DNA of 64,000 nucleotides, from positions 2,267,001 through 2,331,000 of the forward strand of contig JAWQUS010000020.1 of assembly GCA_036365455.1 (NCBI GenBank), in the 5' to 3' direction. This document shows positions 24,001-31,248 of this stretch, piece by piece. The DNA comes from Macrosoma leucophasiata (taxonomy: Eukaryota > Arthropoda > Insecta > Lepidoptera > Hedylidae). Below the pieces are notes generated by a model, which did no database searches, was not told the DNA's origin, and saw only the letters and a list, made by a program, of their open reading frames with translations. Positions within the stretch are counted from its first letter, which is position 1. Every line of letters starts with the position of its first letter. The position numbers were made by a program, and so were the translations under genes.

Positions 24001-27000
24001 CACCAAGAAATTCATGGAGGAAAGAAAGGTGGGTAATTTTTTTACTGTCACCAAAGCTCCGATGATTCCTATATTTTTTTATTTTTAAAGAAAAATGGAA
24101 AGAAAAATTTGACATCAGGCGAGACTCGAACTCGCGGCCTACTGGGAATCTAGTCCAGCCGCTCTTCGTAAAGGTCGCTTTTACCCTTTACGATATTCAA
24201 TAAACTGAAAAGTCTATTATATCGGTTGCCTAACTAGCATAGTTGGCAATAGATGGCGCTGCTGCTACCATAAAGCAATGCAATAGATGTGAAGGAAAGA
24301 TTTGACAAATCGGGCAGGGCTTCAGTAGCTCAATTGGAAGAGCGGCTGGACTAGATTCCCAGTAAGTCGCGAGTTCGAGTCTCGCCTTGAAGTCAAATTT
24401 TTCTTTCCATATTTCTTTAAAAATAAAAATATATTTTCACAAGCATGTGTTAATGCGAAATAATAAAAAACGATACCTATATTGTCACAGTGCCGACGGT
24501 AGGTACAACCATTGACACCCCAGGCAAGAATATTGTGGCATTTGAATATTGTTGAAAAAATAATACTCGATTTTGGTATCCTTAAGTGAAGCGCACATGG
24601 CCCCGCGGCTGGTGTAGATCGTAAGCGATCTACTCGGTTAATCGATACGGGCGCGTTCGGGTGTGTGATGGGTGACCGCTAGTGGCAAATTAAAATGCTC
24701 GTTTTCGTGCCTCGGAGGGCATGTTTAGCCGTCGGTCCCGGTTGCTATCGATAGATAGCAGTCGTATAACTATGTCGGAGGCCTTATGGGCGGTTTGAAA
24801 ACATCCGACAGCGGGTTGGCCACTATCCCACCCACCTCCACCAATCCGCATAGGAGCAGCGGGGTAGAGTAAGCTCCAGGCCTCCCCCCAAAAAGGGGAG
24901 AGATTCGTGCCCAGCAGTGGGACGTATAATGGGTTGCCATTATTATTATTTAAATATCTGGGCGACAGGAATTTGGTCTTGTACTTTGACAGAGGGGTAA
25001 GCCAGCATTATGGCTACTTTCATCCGGTCCGCCGCGGCCGGTGGCCCGTGTTGCTCTATGCCTATGCACGAGTGTATAGAAAATTAAAAATTGGCTATCT
25101 TTTTCAGACGCAAGGAAACAAGCACGGTCGCGAAAAGGAGAAACTGAAAGTAACGCACGACAAACAGATGGAAGAACTGTCGAAAGATGTAGATAATGTG
25201 AGGATTTGTAAACATTTATAACTTTTAAGTAAGGAGTAGGTACGGTACGTGACCGCTCCACCTTTACTAGTGGTGGAGATTTCTACTAGTAAATCATTCA
25301 TCGGAACACCGACATGGCTCACGGAATAGCGAGACTCAAGTGGCAGTGGGCAGGGCACATAGCTCGAAGAACTAACGGCCGTTGGGGCAGAACAGTTCTT
25401 GAGTGACGAGTCCTACAAGATGGACCGACGACCTGGTGAAGTTCGCGGGCAATCGCTGGATGAGGGCGGCCCAGGGCCGTTCGTTGTGGCAATCTTTAGG
25501 GAGGCCTTTGTTCAGCAGTGGATTTTTTTTTAATTTTTTTTTTTATGTAATAAAAGTGGCAAACAAGCATGCAGTTCACATTGATGTTAAGTGATGACTG
25601 CAGCCTATAGACACCCACACAATGACCAGAGGTCAAAATGCAGATGCGCTGCCACTCCTGAGGCCCAAGGTGTTATGGCCTCTGTGCCTGAAATTACAGG
25701 GCCGTACATTACCACCTGACCGGAACACGATAGTGCTGAACACTACCATTTAGCGGCAAGTATATTAGGTAATGCGGTGGTGCCTACGCCCGCGAGCTCC
25801 GTCACTGGAGCTCTACCACCAGTAAAAGGATGCCTTTTGTCTGAAGTGATGATGAAATACAATAACGCATGGTGGGCAGCAACATACGCGACAAAACTAT
25901 CGCCACTGCGAACGCCAACCCGCAAGTCAAAAGTGGAGATTATGACATATATTACTGGTGGTAGAGCTCCAGTGACGGAGCTCGCGGGTGTAGGCACCAC
26001 CGCATTACCTAATATACTTGCCGCTAAATGGTAGTGTTCAGCACTATCGTGTTCCGGTCAGGTGGTAATGTACGGCCCTGTAATTGCCAGCACAGAGGCA
26101 TAACACCTAAGGCCTCAGAAGTGGCAACGCATCTGCATCTTGACCTCTGATCTTTGTGTGATTGTCTATAGGCTGCAGTAATCACTTAACATCAATGTGA
26201 ACTGCAAATTTGGTTGCCACTTTAATTACATAAAAAAAAAGAAAATATTGGGGGAGGCTTTTGTCCAGCTGTAAATGATGATCTTTCGGCTGATATGATG
26301 ATGACAGATGAACAGCTTGTAATTGTATGAAATGAAATATTTCTTACGACTCAAGATCACTTTTTTTTGTTATAAACCACTCCAACCTATGAACATACCG
26401 AAAATTCAAAGTCTCACATACAAAACAAGGTCTCACATCAAAGATGTTTGAAGAGTTAGATTGATAATACACACGCTTTTCTATGAAATCTGCTTCAACC
26501 ATTTTAAGTGGGTAGAGCCTATCGTGGCGCAAAAATATACCCTAATTAGGCGCGAGGCAAACACACCTGATTGGTCTTTGTTGTCGCGTCACAAAAAGAG
26601 TTTGCGTACAGGCATTGCCTGGCGACTTGAGGTTCGTGATGCCACTAGGACGCACCAGAATATCAGCTGCAGCCACTGTTGCAGCAATCAGCTGAGGTGG
26701 ATGCCGATTTTTTTGGCTTCCCACAACAACCAAATATATAATAGTATTTTTACTTGTTTTTAATTTTTTTAACTGCCTCGGTAGCCTAGTGGTAGCAGGC
26801 CACTACTACTACGCTGAGGTCCTGGGTTCGATTCCCGGGTAGGGGGTTATCAGAGATGATGGTGTAAAGTCCATTATCTCTGGTTCTATTGGGATTTTTC
26901 CATTTTCTGGAAATTTTCCAGTACCTTGAAGTTTGGTAATGTGCCCGGAGATGTCAACAGGCTCGCCACCTGTTACATGGGCCAAAAACGTAACCGGCGA

Positions 27001-27805
27001 ATCGTGGGTGTTTGCATGTATGCTTGAATGCATGCATTTACCTCTGCCTACCCCTTCGGGGATTACAGGCGTGAAGTTACGTTTTTTTTTTTATTTTTTT
27101 TTTTATTATTGTTGTTGTGTGTGTGCTAAAAAAATAAATATTTTTCTTCTTTTCTTCTTTTTCTTTACTGTTTGGTTTTTAATGTTTTTACACTACAACA
27201 TTGAACAATTTGGCATTTGTAACGGTTTTTTCTCACTAAGTTTGGCGAATGTACAATGAATGGATGAATCTTGTCGCGTGAACGGGTACGCGTTCAACGG
27301 TCGGTGCAGAATCAGAATCAGAATCAGAAACTCATTTATTCATTTAGGGTGACAGGCACCTCTTATGACACGTCAAAAACAAACAAAATAAATTAAAGCG
27401 AATAACAATTGATATACATGTCAAACAAGATAAAAAATATATGTAAAGTCAAGAATATCACTAAGATAAAACTAAATGTCATAAACTAAAGTAAAAAGTA
27501 TATCAGTAGAATGTCTCTTTTCCCCTTTACAAACTTATAACAAAGAGTAAAAAGAAAAGAAAAAGAGTCATTCTTTGTCATTCTTTGTCAATCTACATTG
27601 TGCGTATTGTCAATCTACATCTTCGTCTCACATTTGGTACCTTATGCAATCGTAATAATAGGATAATTACTCAGGTAACTCTGATTGTATTTTGCATTGA
27701 AACAATTTATTAACGCATTCGCCATCTTATTGACAGTTGATCGAGATGTACAAGATGGAGGAGTCCGAGTTCGACATGGCCAGTAAAACGGAATTCTTTG
27801 CATGA
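2952..27805 (+). CDS. norpA: Phospholipase C beta, NorpA/PLCB4 class (17 exons, 5'-incomplete)
   Basis: Hydrolyses PIP2 to IP3 and diacylglycerol downstream of Gq; in insect photoreceptors this class is the light-activated PLC held in rhabdomeres by the INAD scaffold. Exons join in phase at 2952-3031, 4425-4661, 5826-5992, 6941-7151, 7806-8064, 8617-8796, 9154-9307, 13116-13273, 14215-14421, 15891-16055, 17452-17656, 18327-18458, 22593-22770, 23062-23265, 23872-24028, 25108-25197 and 27737-27805 (2853 nt, 950 residues plus TGA). All introns are GT-AG. EF-hands occupy about residues 1-200, X domain 200-375, linker 375-405, Y 405-530, C2 550-690 and coiled-coil tail 720-930. Catalytic blocks [23 protein letters not shown] and ITHGMAMCT are intact. 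The tail ([23 protein letters not shown]) resembles PLCB4 rather than PLCB1/Plc21C. The PH domain (roughly 120 residues) is missing and lies to the left. Exon calls are manual, without transcript data. Confidence 0.95.
3151..3659. mobile_element. 509-bp MITE with long terminal inverted repeats
   Basis: Left end tagtagggggagcccaagag and right end ctgggctccccctacta are inverted copies. Similarity continues inwards through gcgtcagattaa and gagataccttg on both arms. It lies in the first visible norpA intron and carries no coding potential of note. Confidence 0.85.
4425..4661 (+). CDS. norpA: norpA exon 2 (EF-hand region)
   Basis: Contains [30 protein letters not shown] and [23 protein letters not shown] (given here in shortened blocks: [32 protein letters not shown]), the strongly conserved PLC-beta EF-hand segment. 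Acceptor cccatttttag, donor AT|gtaagt. Confidence 0.93.
4681..4807 (+). mobile_element. Truncated tRNA-derived SINE (family B) ending in a perfect hairpin
   Basis: The head actgcctcagtagcgtagtg and the B-box-like ggttcgattcccgggtc are tRNA-like. A perfect 27-bp inverted repeat follows at 4745-4771 and 4780-4806 with an 8-nt loop. A second, longer copy follows directly. Confidence 0.85.
4810..5110 (+). mobile_element. tRNA-derived SINE, family B
   Basis: Same head as the copy at 4681 (ctgcctcagtagcgtagtgg; B-box ggttcgattcccgggtc), then the family body (tctattgggatttttc, ggaagtttcccagtacct, gtgcccggagatgac, aaaacgtaaccggcgagtcg, tgcatgcattta). Other copies are at 26773, 44300 and 52663. The RNA is SINE-type, not a functional tRNA. 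Confidence 0.85.
5313..5400 (-). mobile_element. tRNA-like SINE head (family C2)
   Basis: On the minus strand it begins cttcggtagcttagtggtaa with a B-box-like ggttcgattcctgcccgaag (one base differs here). It is the same family as at 49505-49640. The continuous sequence aggaatcgaacctacgacc marks the tRNA-like T arm on the plus strand. Confidence 0.7.
5440..5785 (+). mobile_element. Interspersed retroelement fragment ('ctgctgggcacgag' family)
   Basis: Contains cactgctgggcacgag, gccaacccgctgtcggatg and cgactgctatctatcgatag. It recurs in opposite orientation at about 24590-24950 and as a short piece at 18530-18660. Open frames across it are incidental. It ends only about 40 bp before norpA exon 3. 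Confidence 0.75.
5826..5992 (+). CDS. norpA: norpA exon 3 (EF-hand region)
   Basis: Encodes [20 protein letters not shown] and [20 protein letters not shown], the third and fourth EF-hand stretch of PLC-beta. The acceptor (caattgcag) follows a repeat-derived stretch at about 5440-5785 by some 40 bp. Donor ACAA|gtgagt. Confidence 0.93.
6941..7151 (+). CDS. norpA: norpA exon 4 (end of EF-hands, start of catalytic X domain)
   Basis: Encodes [34 protein letters not shown] and [16 protein letters not shown]. The His of SSHNTY is the first catalytic histidine of PI-PLC. Acceptor ttaattccag, donor TGCAG|gtttgt. Confidence 0.95.
7205..7528. mobile_element. Two family A retroposon pieces in inverted orientation
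   Basis: The left part (gcgttgccatccctgagacc) is a diverged minus-strand copy. The right part (acggccctgtaatttccgac, tataggctgcagtcatcact, aacatcaatgtgaactg, ending in A-rich sequence) is a plus-strand copy. Both lie in the intron before norpA exon 5. Confidence 0.7.
7806..8064 (+). CDS. norpA: norpA exon 5 (X domain)
   Basis: Encodes [37 protein letters not shown] and [11 protein letters not shown]. It holds the calcium-ligand Glu/Asp pair (VELDCWDG), the second catalytic His (THG) and the SFENHC strand. Ends ADYP|gtaagt, phase 0. Confidence 0.95.
8088..8270 (-). mobile_element. Family B SINE fragment
   Basis: Minus-strand 3' part of the tRNA SINE: taacttcacgcctgtaatcc, cgattcgccggttacgttt, acattgccaaacctcgag and ctgggaaatttccagaaaat. 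The tRNA-like head is absent. Confidence 0.75.
8352..8557. mobile_element. Rearranged fragment of the hAT-like element seen at 53069
   Basis: Shares blocks ggggtctatatcgacccctg, gggggtccacgataatgga, acacatacactgatagta and gattcccaaagtggtccatg with 53069-53376. The order differs, and no clean ends were seen. Located between norpA exons 5 and 6. Confidence 0.6.
8617..8796 (+). CDS. norpA: norpA exon 6 (end of X domain and acidic X-Y linker)
   Basis: Starts [20 protein letters not shown] and continues [16 protein letters not shown], the conserved end of the X domain. It then enters an acidic, probably disordered autoinhibitory linker ([18 protein letters not shown]). The linker is short compared with PLCB4. 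Donor AAAAAG|gttggg. Confidence 0.93.
9154..9307 (+). CDS. norpA: norpA exon 7 (X-Y linker and start of Y domain); source of the 19-copy array
   Basis: Reads [20 protein letters not shown], then [20 protein letters not shown] and [11 protein letters not shown]. The second half is the start of the Y domain (T.N.HP.LSSM.NYAQP.KF.GF). Donor GACA|gtgagt at 9308. The last ~72 nt of this exon plus about 49 nt of intron are repeated downstream. Only this first donor keeps the frame: reading through meets an in-frame TAG at 9349-9351. Confidence 0.92.
9236..11514 (+). repeat. 121-bp exon/donor minisatellite in norpA, 19 donor-bearing copies
   Basis: Each unit holds the end of exon 7 (from tgcaccctggctctcc to GACA), a 5' splice donor and about 49 nt of intron. 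Donor G positions are 9308, 9429, 9550, 9671, 9792, 9913, 10034, 10146, 10267, 10388, 10509, 10630, 10742, 10863, 10984, 11107, 11228, 11349 and 11472. Spacing is 121 bp, except 112 (loss of 9 bp GFE-coding sequence, twice) and 123 (extra CT, twice). Copies 5-9 and 10-14 form a 596-bp higher-order repeat. Two variants alternate: one with gtgagt and cccatagcttgcctgc, the other with gtgaat and cccattgctcgcgtgc. Later copies also lack one C of the exon's CACCCCTGG. Confidence 0.97.
11512..11800. mobile_element. Foldback insertion in the distal end of the norpA array
   Basis: Starts atagagcaacaccgg and ends ccgtgttgctctat, an inverted pair. Flanks are tctgccca on the left and tctctgccca on the right, and the array unit resumes after it (ctgctcgcgtgcaccctg). 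A related sequence (cgacaggaatttggtcttgtactttgacagagggg, read in parts) lies at about 24950-25070 in the intron before exon 16. Confidence 0.65.
11803..11866 (+). repeat. Degenerate 20th copy of the norpA array unit
   Basis: The sequence tctctgcccactgctcgcg then tgcaccctgactctccatca and tggtcaactaggtgtagccc matches the array unit with several substitutions and a stop. It is the most diverged copy and sits beyond the foldback insertion. Confidence 0.75.
12323..12420. mobile_element. Short foldback element, 12-bp direct repeats (family E)
   Basis: Flanked by a perfect 12-bp direct repeat atgtaggtacta (12311-12322 and 12421-12432). The ends invert on each other (aaactattttttacggg and ccgtaaaaaatagttt). 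It shares gtgtagctcgcgaaaaccta...agaacatatc with the copy at 57032-57340. Confidence 0.75.
12721..13095 (+). repeat. 3 x 125-bp tandem repeat before the exon 8 acceptor
   Basis: Units start gctgccgcaaacttaattaa at 12721, 12846 and 12971 and end gtgtca(t/a)taaaagc. They differ at only a few positions. The last unit ends 20 bp before exon 8, so the array covers the likely branch-point region of the intron that also holds the 19-copy array. Confidence 0.95.
13116..13273 (+). CDS. norpA: norpA exon 8 (Y domain)
   Basis: Joined to exon 7 it reads [14 protein letters not shown], then [20 protein letters not shown] and SSNYMPQ, diagnostic Y-domain blocks. The acceptor ttttccataacag lies 20 bp after the 3 x 125-bp tandem array. 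Donor CCTCAG|gttggt, phase 0. Confidence 0.95.
13482..13775 (-). mobile_element. Family A poly(A)-tailed retroposon
   Basis: On the plus strand it runs from an oligo(T) (tttttttatgtaatggaagt) through agcatgcagttcatattgat, gactgcagcctatagacac and cctgaccggaacacgatag to cgcgagctccgtcactggag. Poly(A) is at the minus-strand 3' end. Good copies also lie at 14488, 16488, 21061, 25532, 25949, 35807, 50339 and 61942. Confidence 0.85.
13898..14150 (+). mobile_element. tRNA-like SINE, family C
   Basis: The body (actgaaaagtctattatatc, agatggcgctgctgctacc) precedes a tRNA-like segment: ttcagtagctcaattggaag (A box) and gtcgcgagttcgag (B box). An A/T-rich tail follows (ttctttaaaaataaa). Copies at 24172-24430 and 36950-37180 share the whole layout. 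Confidence 0.8.
14215..14421 (+). CDS. norpA: norpA exon 9 (end of Y domain, start of C2)
   Basis: Encodes [53 protein letters not shown] and ends [20 protein letters not shown] and GYLLKP are near-invariant in PLC-beta. Acceptor ataatttggcag, donor GTGCAG|gtcagt. Confidence 0.95.
14488..14785 (+). mobile_element. Family A poly(A)-tailed retroposon
   Basis: Begins accggtggtagagttccagt and ends with a poly(A) run after gcatgcttgtttgccac. Full-length by comparison with the other copies. Confidence 0.85.
15891..16055 (+). CDS. norpA: norpA exon 10 (C2 domain)
   Basis: Encodes [36 protein letters not shown] and [16 protein letters not shown], the first half of the C2 domain. It matches PLCB4 almost residue for residue as I recall that family. 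Acceptor tgtggctcag, donor CGTAAG|gtgcgt. Confidence 0.95.
16089..16410. mobile_element. Foldback MITE (family D)
   Basis: Left arm attattgcacatcgacctta and right arm gctcaatatgcattatgtct invert on one another, with agagcgttatctctt inside. Family D copies also lie at 2181-2405, 21985-22075 (half), 50707-50965 and 53423-54437. Confidence 0.7.
16488..16785 (+). mobile_element. Family A poly(A)-tailed retroposon
   Basis: A near-consensus copy from tactggtggtagagctccag to a 20-base A run. Contains catcgcttaac-type variants only at scattered sites; no obvious target duplication was identified. Confidence 0.88.
16985..17360 (+). pseudogene. 3' end of an RTE-type LINE reverse transcriptase
   Basis: The frame from 16989 reads [54 protein letters not shown] and [16 protein letters not shown]. 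This is the C-terminal region of insect endonuclease/reverse-transcriptase LINEs of the RTE group. The element is 5'-truncated, inserted between norpA exons 10 and 11, and followed by the usual ggaggcctttgtccagcag tail with a gatgatga end. Confidence 0.85.
17452..17656 (+). CDS. norpA: norpA exon 11 (C2 domain)
   Basis: Encodes [40 protein letters not shown] and [12 protein letters not shown], the second half of C2. GC-rich coding sequence stands out sharply from the AT-rich introns. Acceptor accacccag, donor GAAG|gtacgt. Confidence 0.95.
18327..18458 (+). CDS. norpA: norpA exon 12 (post-C2 linker)
   Basis: With the split codon it reads [20 protein letters not shown], then [12 protein letters not shown] and a lysine/glutamate-rich end. 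It matches the ALSDP...Q...MGIE block following C2 in PLCB4. Acceptor gttgcgcag, donor GAAG|gtcggt. Confidence 0.93.
18737..18908. repeat. Near-perfect ~80-bp-arm palindrome
   Basis: The left arm (18737-18816; acgtcactgaacaaactatt...ctattgatgatataat) is repeated inverted at 18829-18908 with a ~12-bp spacer and few mismatches. An extra partial direct copy (catcaataggtaaataatac) precedes it at about 18703. Located between norpA exons 12 and 13. Confidence 0.9.
21061..21328 (-). mobile_element. Family A poly(A)-tailed retroposon
   Basis: From atgtaatggaagtggcgaac to tgcggtggtgcctacgcccg. The 5' end is truncated at cgcgagctttc, just before a unique stretch that holds a possible alternative norpA start. 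Confidence 0.82.
21610..21631 (+). CDS. Possible alternative first coding exon of norpA (MPRDSDSG)
   Basis: ATGCCTCGGGATTCCGACAG then TG is followed by a strong donor gtgagt at 21632. It ends with one leftover base, the same phase as exon 12. Splicing to exon 13 would give MPRDSDSEPLVFEP in frame, a protein holding only the coiled-coil tail. The upstream 21330-21600 is not an obvious repeat. A chance ATG-plus-donor is quite possible. Confidence 0.25.
22593..22770 (+). CDS. norpA: norpA exon 13 (start of Gq-responsive coiled-coil tail)
   Basis: Encodes [40 protein letters not shown] and [19 protein letters not shown]. The LRQ.K.F.K..KKQQK.L..L.K.HAKE pattern is the proximal C-terminal domain helix bound by Gq alpha in PLC-beta. 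Acceptor caattacag, donor AAAAA|gtaaat. Confidence 0.93.
23062..23265 (+). CDS. norpA: norpA exon 14 (coiled-coil tail)
   Basis: Encodes [34 protein letters not shown], then [20 protein letters not shown] and KQLEAKHER. It is predicted to be long, charged and helical. The GC- and G-rich stretch (GTGGGGGGGG near 23160) codes EWGGAR and is an ordinary-looking but polymerase-slippage-prone site. Confidence 0.92.
23872..24028 (+). CDS. norpA: norpA exon 15 (coiled-coil tail, PLCB4 signature)
   Basis: Encodes [40 protein letters not shown] and [11 protein letters not shown]. The PLCB4 counterparts are QAKISMENSK and NTKKFLEERK, which is why I place the gene in the NorpA/PLCB4 clade. Acceptor aaatttccag, donor AAG|gtgggt. 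Confidence 0.95.
24090..24430. mobile_element. Two family C SINEs, head-to-head
   Basis: The minus-strand tRNA-like piece (gcgagactcgaactcgcggc, ccagccgctctt) meets a plus-strand full copy (24172-24430; gcttcagtagctcaattgga, gtcgcgagttcgagtctcgc). The ~75-bp tRNA-like parts form a long inverted repeat. Confidence 0.82.
24590..24950 (-). mobile_element. Interspersed retroelement fragment ('ctgctgggcacgag' family)
   Basis: Inverse copy of 5440-5785: atctactcggttaatcgata, ctatcgatagatagcagtcg, ttcgtgcccagcagtgggac. Longer and closer to intact than the 5.4-kb copy. Its end abuts the foldback-like sequence at 24950. Confidence 0.75.
25108..25197 (+). CDS. norpA: norpA exon 16 (distal coiled coil)
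   Basis: Encodes [20 protein letters not shown] and [10 protein letters not shown], 30 codons in phase 0 at both ends. Acceptor tctttttcag, donor GATAAT|gtgagg. A phase-0/phase-0 exon could be skipped without a frame change. Confidence 0.88.
25290..25530 (+). pseudogene. Second 3' fragment of an RTE-type LINE
   Basis: Degraded relative of 16985-17360: agactcaagtggcagtgggc, ctacaagatggaccgacgac ([11 protein letters not shown]), atcgctggatgagggcggcc (NRWMRAAQ), with frame breaks. Truncated at the 5' end and followed directly by a family A copy. Confidence 0.82.
25532..25828 (-). mobile_element. Family A retroposon, left half of an inverted pair
   Basis: Full-length, from ttttatgtaataaaagtggc to agctctaccaccagtaaaag. 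A plus-strand copy starts 120 bp away, so the two could form a ~290-bp stem within the norpA last intron. Confidence 0.85.
25949..26243 (+). mobile_element. Family A retroposon, right half of an inverted pair
   Basis: Full-length, from attactggtggtagagctcc to a short A run after ggttgccactttaattacat. RTE-like tail words (gggaggcttttgtccagct) follow at 26252. Confidence 0.85.
26773..27083 (+). mobile_element. tRNA-derived SINE, family B, full-length
   Basis: Head ctgcctcggtagcctagtgg, B box ggttcgattcccgggtag, body and end ttcggggattacaggcgtga, then a T-rich run. The best plus-strand copy of the family in the window. Located in the last norpA intron. Confidence 0.85.
27737..27805 (+). CDS. 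norpA: norpA exon 17, terminal exon with PDZ ligand
   Basis: Reads [20 protein letters not shown] then FA and TGA (27803-27805). The end SKTEFFA corresponds to the NorpA C-terminal INAD-binding tail, known in Drosophila to end TEFCA. It lies 2.5 kb beyond exon 16 behind RTE and SINE insertions. Acceptor ttattgacag. The 3' UTR was not delimited; AATAAA words occur downstream, for example near 28406. Confidence 0.9.
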   Translation: MIEMYKMEESEFDMASKTEFFA

Positions 27806-30800
27806 AAGTACCCGGACATTGCTCCATTGTTGGAGCAATTGACTTGAAAAGTGAGTGAACAGTGATCTCTTCCCTAGGCTATTTAATTAGAGAATCCGTT
27901 TGACGTTACGTTTTTTTTTTCATATTGTAATGATAATGGCTAAAAGCATTTTGATACTCGGTTCAATGGTTCTAATGTAATATGTGAGTAATTGAAAAAA
28001 GTCGTAACGTCATTCAGTTATTGCATTAAATATTTCCAAAGTTATTTAAATATCTTATTTATTAGAAAATGTATTTCTAGAATCCGTGTTTGTTAACACC
28101 ACAGTCGACGCAGATATTAAAAACATTATACTTAGAAATTTAACTTAATTCCAAATTAAATTATGGATCATCTTTCCATTTAAAATAGTCAATTTTGTTG
28201 TTAACTGTTTATTTTTAGTCGAGATGTTTCGGTTAGGTACTGTTAAATTTTCAGTAAAATAGGTATCCAAATTCAATCTACCACATGACAGTGTTAATCT
28301 CTTCATAACGACCATGACAAATATACCATCATTAGCAATGAAGCAAATGGCGAAATTTGATCTAATTTTTATAAGCTAGCAACATGTTACCTCAAAAGTG
28401 ACAACAATAAATGGGGATATTTGCAAGATGGGTATAGATAGAACAATTTGAGCCCTATATCAACTTGTTACATTACATTTTTCCGTGTAGATGTCTTGTT
28501 TAACATAATTGATGATGTAGACATTTATATCGAATGCCTTTTAATTAATAATGTTATAAAAAATATAATATAACCTTTCTTTATTCTGAATGGATATTTA
28601 ATAAGAAATGTAAATTAAATAAAATATATGTAAATTATATTTAACTATTTGATGAATTAAAATAACATTCGCAAGTAGATAATACATAAAATTGTATTTT
28701 CTAACTTGCATGTAACGTAATTTAAAAGTAAAAAATGAAAAATTGATGGTAATGAATTTGCTTGGTGTTAAAAATATTCACTCTCGGAACTAAAACGGAT
28801 TTTTTCTAGATAGTTAACACTTGATAGGTCTTAAAACTTTATATTATGTAGAAGAATATTAATTATAAATATCCGTGTTTCGTAAATTTAGATAGTTAGG
28901 TACTGGCCAGATATTATTTAAAAAAATACAATAGATAGTAAAAATAATAGTTACACAATACTGTTTTTCGCAATTAATTTACAATATGTGTAGAACCTGT
29001 ACAATTAATTTATTATAATGTACAGAACATAATAATATCAAATAAAATTCATATTCAAAATTACATTTACTTTAATATTGTTATAAACATTATTAATGAC
29101 AGTTACTTTAATTAATTTCTGGCCAGCTAGTAATGTCAAATAAAAAAATAATATAAGTGGTTCCTGTATTTTTTTTTATTTCTATTGATAATGAAAAACA
29201 AATATGGATTTATTGATCGATTTAAATCGTGTTTTTCACTTTCTATGTTATTACAAATATAGATACTTACTTAATTGATATAGTACCTATATTATCATTA
29301 ATAAGTGATATTTGTATGCCTCTGACACAAATAAACATATAAAATATGTACTATTACTTGTGTGAATAATAACTTATATTACTATTTACAATATCTGAAT
29401 ATTAGAGTATAAATTATTGTGAACTGCACAGCAGTGCAAAATGTTCTATTTGAAAAAAAAGAACATGAACTGAGTTTCATGTGTCAGAGGTATTTTGCTA
29501 AAAAAACTGGTAACTATTTATTGGGTGTAGGTAGGTAGTCTATATAGGAATTGAACTTTAATGTAAATTATTCATAAATATGCTCCAATACTATATTATT
29601 TTTAAATTAAATAGTACCTACTAAAATAATTATATTATGTAGATATTTCATACAACTTGGAGTAAAAGTACCTACTTTAGTAAAAAAATATTGAAAATTC
29701 AATTCTGTTTTACTTCTAAACTTAACTTTTAGAAAATATTGTTGATAAATTTTATCATAGACAACATTTATTTATTAACACTTAAACCGACTATAAGCGC
29801 GTAGTACATGCAGAACTAATCAAAGTAATACGAAAAAAAGGAAACACTATCAAAATTGAGATTTAATTGCATAATAAATAAAAAAGTTTTTTCAATTTTT
29901 TTTTTTTTCATTTCCGAGTGAACTTGCTTATAAAGTAAAATTATGTTGTTAAAAATGCCTTTCAGTCGGTTCTACTTAGTGCATTTTAATTAGGCCAAAG
30001 TAGACATTGCCGTTGTCATGATTTAAATAAGCAAGTTAGGACTAATGAGCTACACTTTCCTAGCGTTTAAGATATTATAAAAAATGTTTAACATAATATT
30101 TCAAAATACATTTTGCATTCCATTCATAATAATATTCTCTAAACATAACTAACCATTTTCTAAGTATATTAGTAAATTTTTACTGGTCTATTTGTATGGT
30201 CGTAATAACTATCACAGAGACATAACAACTAAGGTCTCAGGGGTGCAATGCATCTCATTTTGACCTCTGGTTTTTGTGTAATGTATTTAGGCTGCAGTCA
30301 TCACTTAACATTTATGTGAAGTGACGACTGCAGGTTATATAAAATATTGGTAGCAAGTAGATACAGTTGTTTTTACTTTTTGATAATAGCGATCTAAAGT
30401 TCACTCGCATACTGTGTTATTGCGAAAAATGAAATATGTATTACAATAGCTATAGATGTTGGGTGACTTCGGCAATGGGAACTAAGGGCTTGATTAATTA
30501 TAAATAAAAAAAATAAAATTAAAAAATATTGTTGTTTCTAAAATAATAATAGGAAAGGCAATATTCTACAACTAAATTAAAAACATATTACCAACCACTA
30601 TAATTAATAGTTGTGTCGTACTTTATACTTGTTCGTTGTAAATTATAAACCTGATTTCGTATTGTTAATATCATTCAATTAATAATTAAGTATATGTTAC
30701 AAAATGTTACTAAAAATATTATTAAATATAACGAAATATGAAACGAGATTATAAACGAGATCAAATTAAAAAATAATAATGAACTGAAATTTAAAAGTAA

Positions 30801-31248
30801 AAAAATTTCGGCCTTCAAAATTTAAAACTAATTACATTAATAATTCTGTATTTATAAAATTTTTGTATAAAATTCTGTTTTTAATTCGTTGACCGATTTT
30901 GATGATTTTTCTTGTGTACTTAGAGGCTTGGACCCAATAGATGGCGATTTATCTAGAAAATTTTACAATTTAGAGATCATGCGGCAAAGACGCGGTGAAC
31001 AGCTAGTATATTAGTATAGGTACACATAAATTATGTACGTTCTTCTTACGGGTACGTTCGTTAATAATATAACTTTTCATTTATAATAATTCTTAAAATA
31101 ATAATTGCTTTCTGTCAAATAAAATTTATTATAAGTAGTGTAATTGTGTAATGTATTTAAAACTTATTCCTTCTTAATTTTCTTATGGGATCAATACAAT
31201 TCTCATAGTTATTGGATATATTATTATTATCTCTCTTGGAATTACTTG
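27806..31248. other. norpA 3' flank and AT-rich intergenic DNA
   Basis: The first few hundred bases probably include the norpA 3' UTR, but no cleavage site could be fixed. The rest is AT-rich, without convincing exons. A decayed family A piece (gtctcaggggtgcaatgcat, gctgcagtcatcacttaaca) lies at about 30196-30330. Confidence 0.6.

Noticed and set aside
2952..27805. Assignment to the PLCB1-type Plc21C gene
   Set aside because: The tail signatures ([20 protein letters not shown]) and the TEFFA end match the NorpA/PLCB4 side; Plc21C-type proteins have a different, longer tail.
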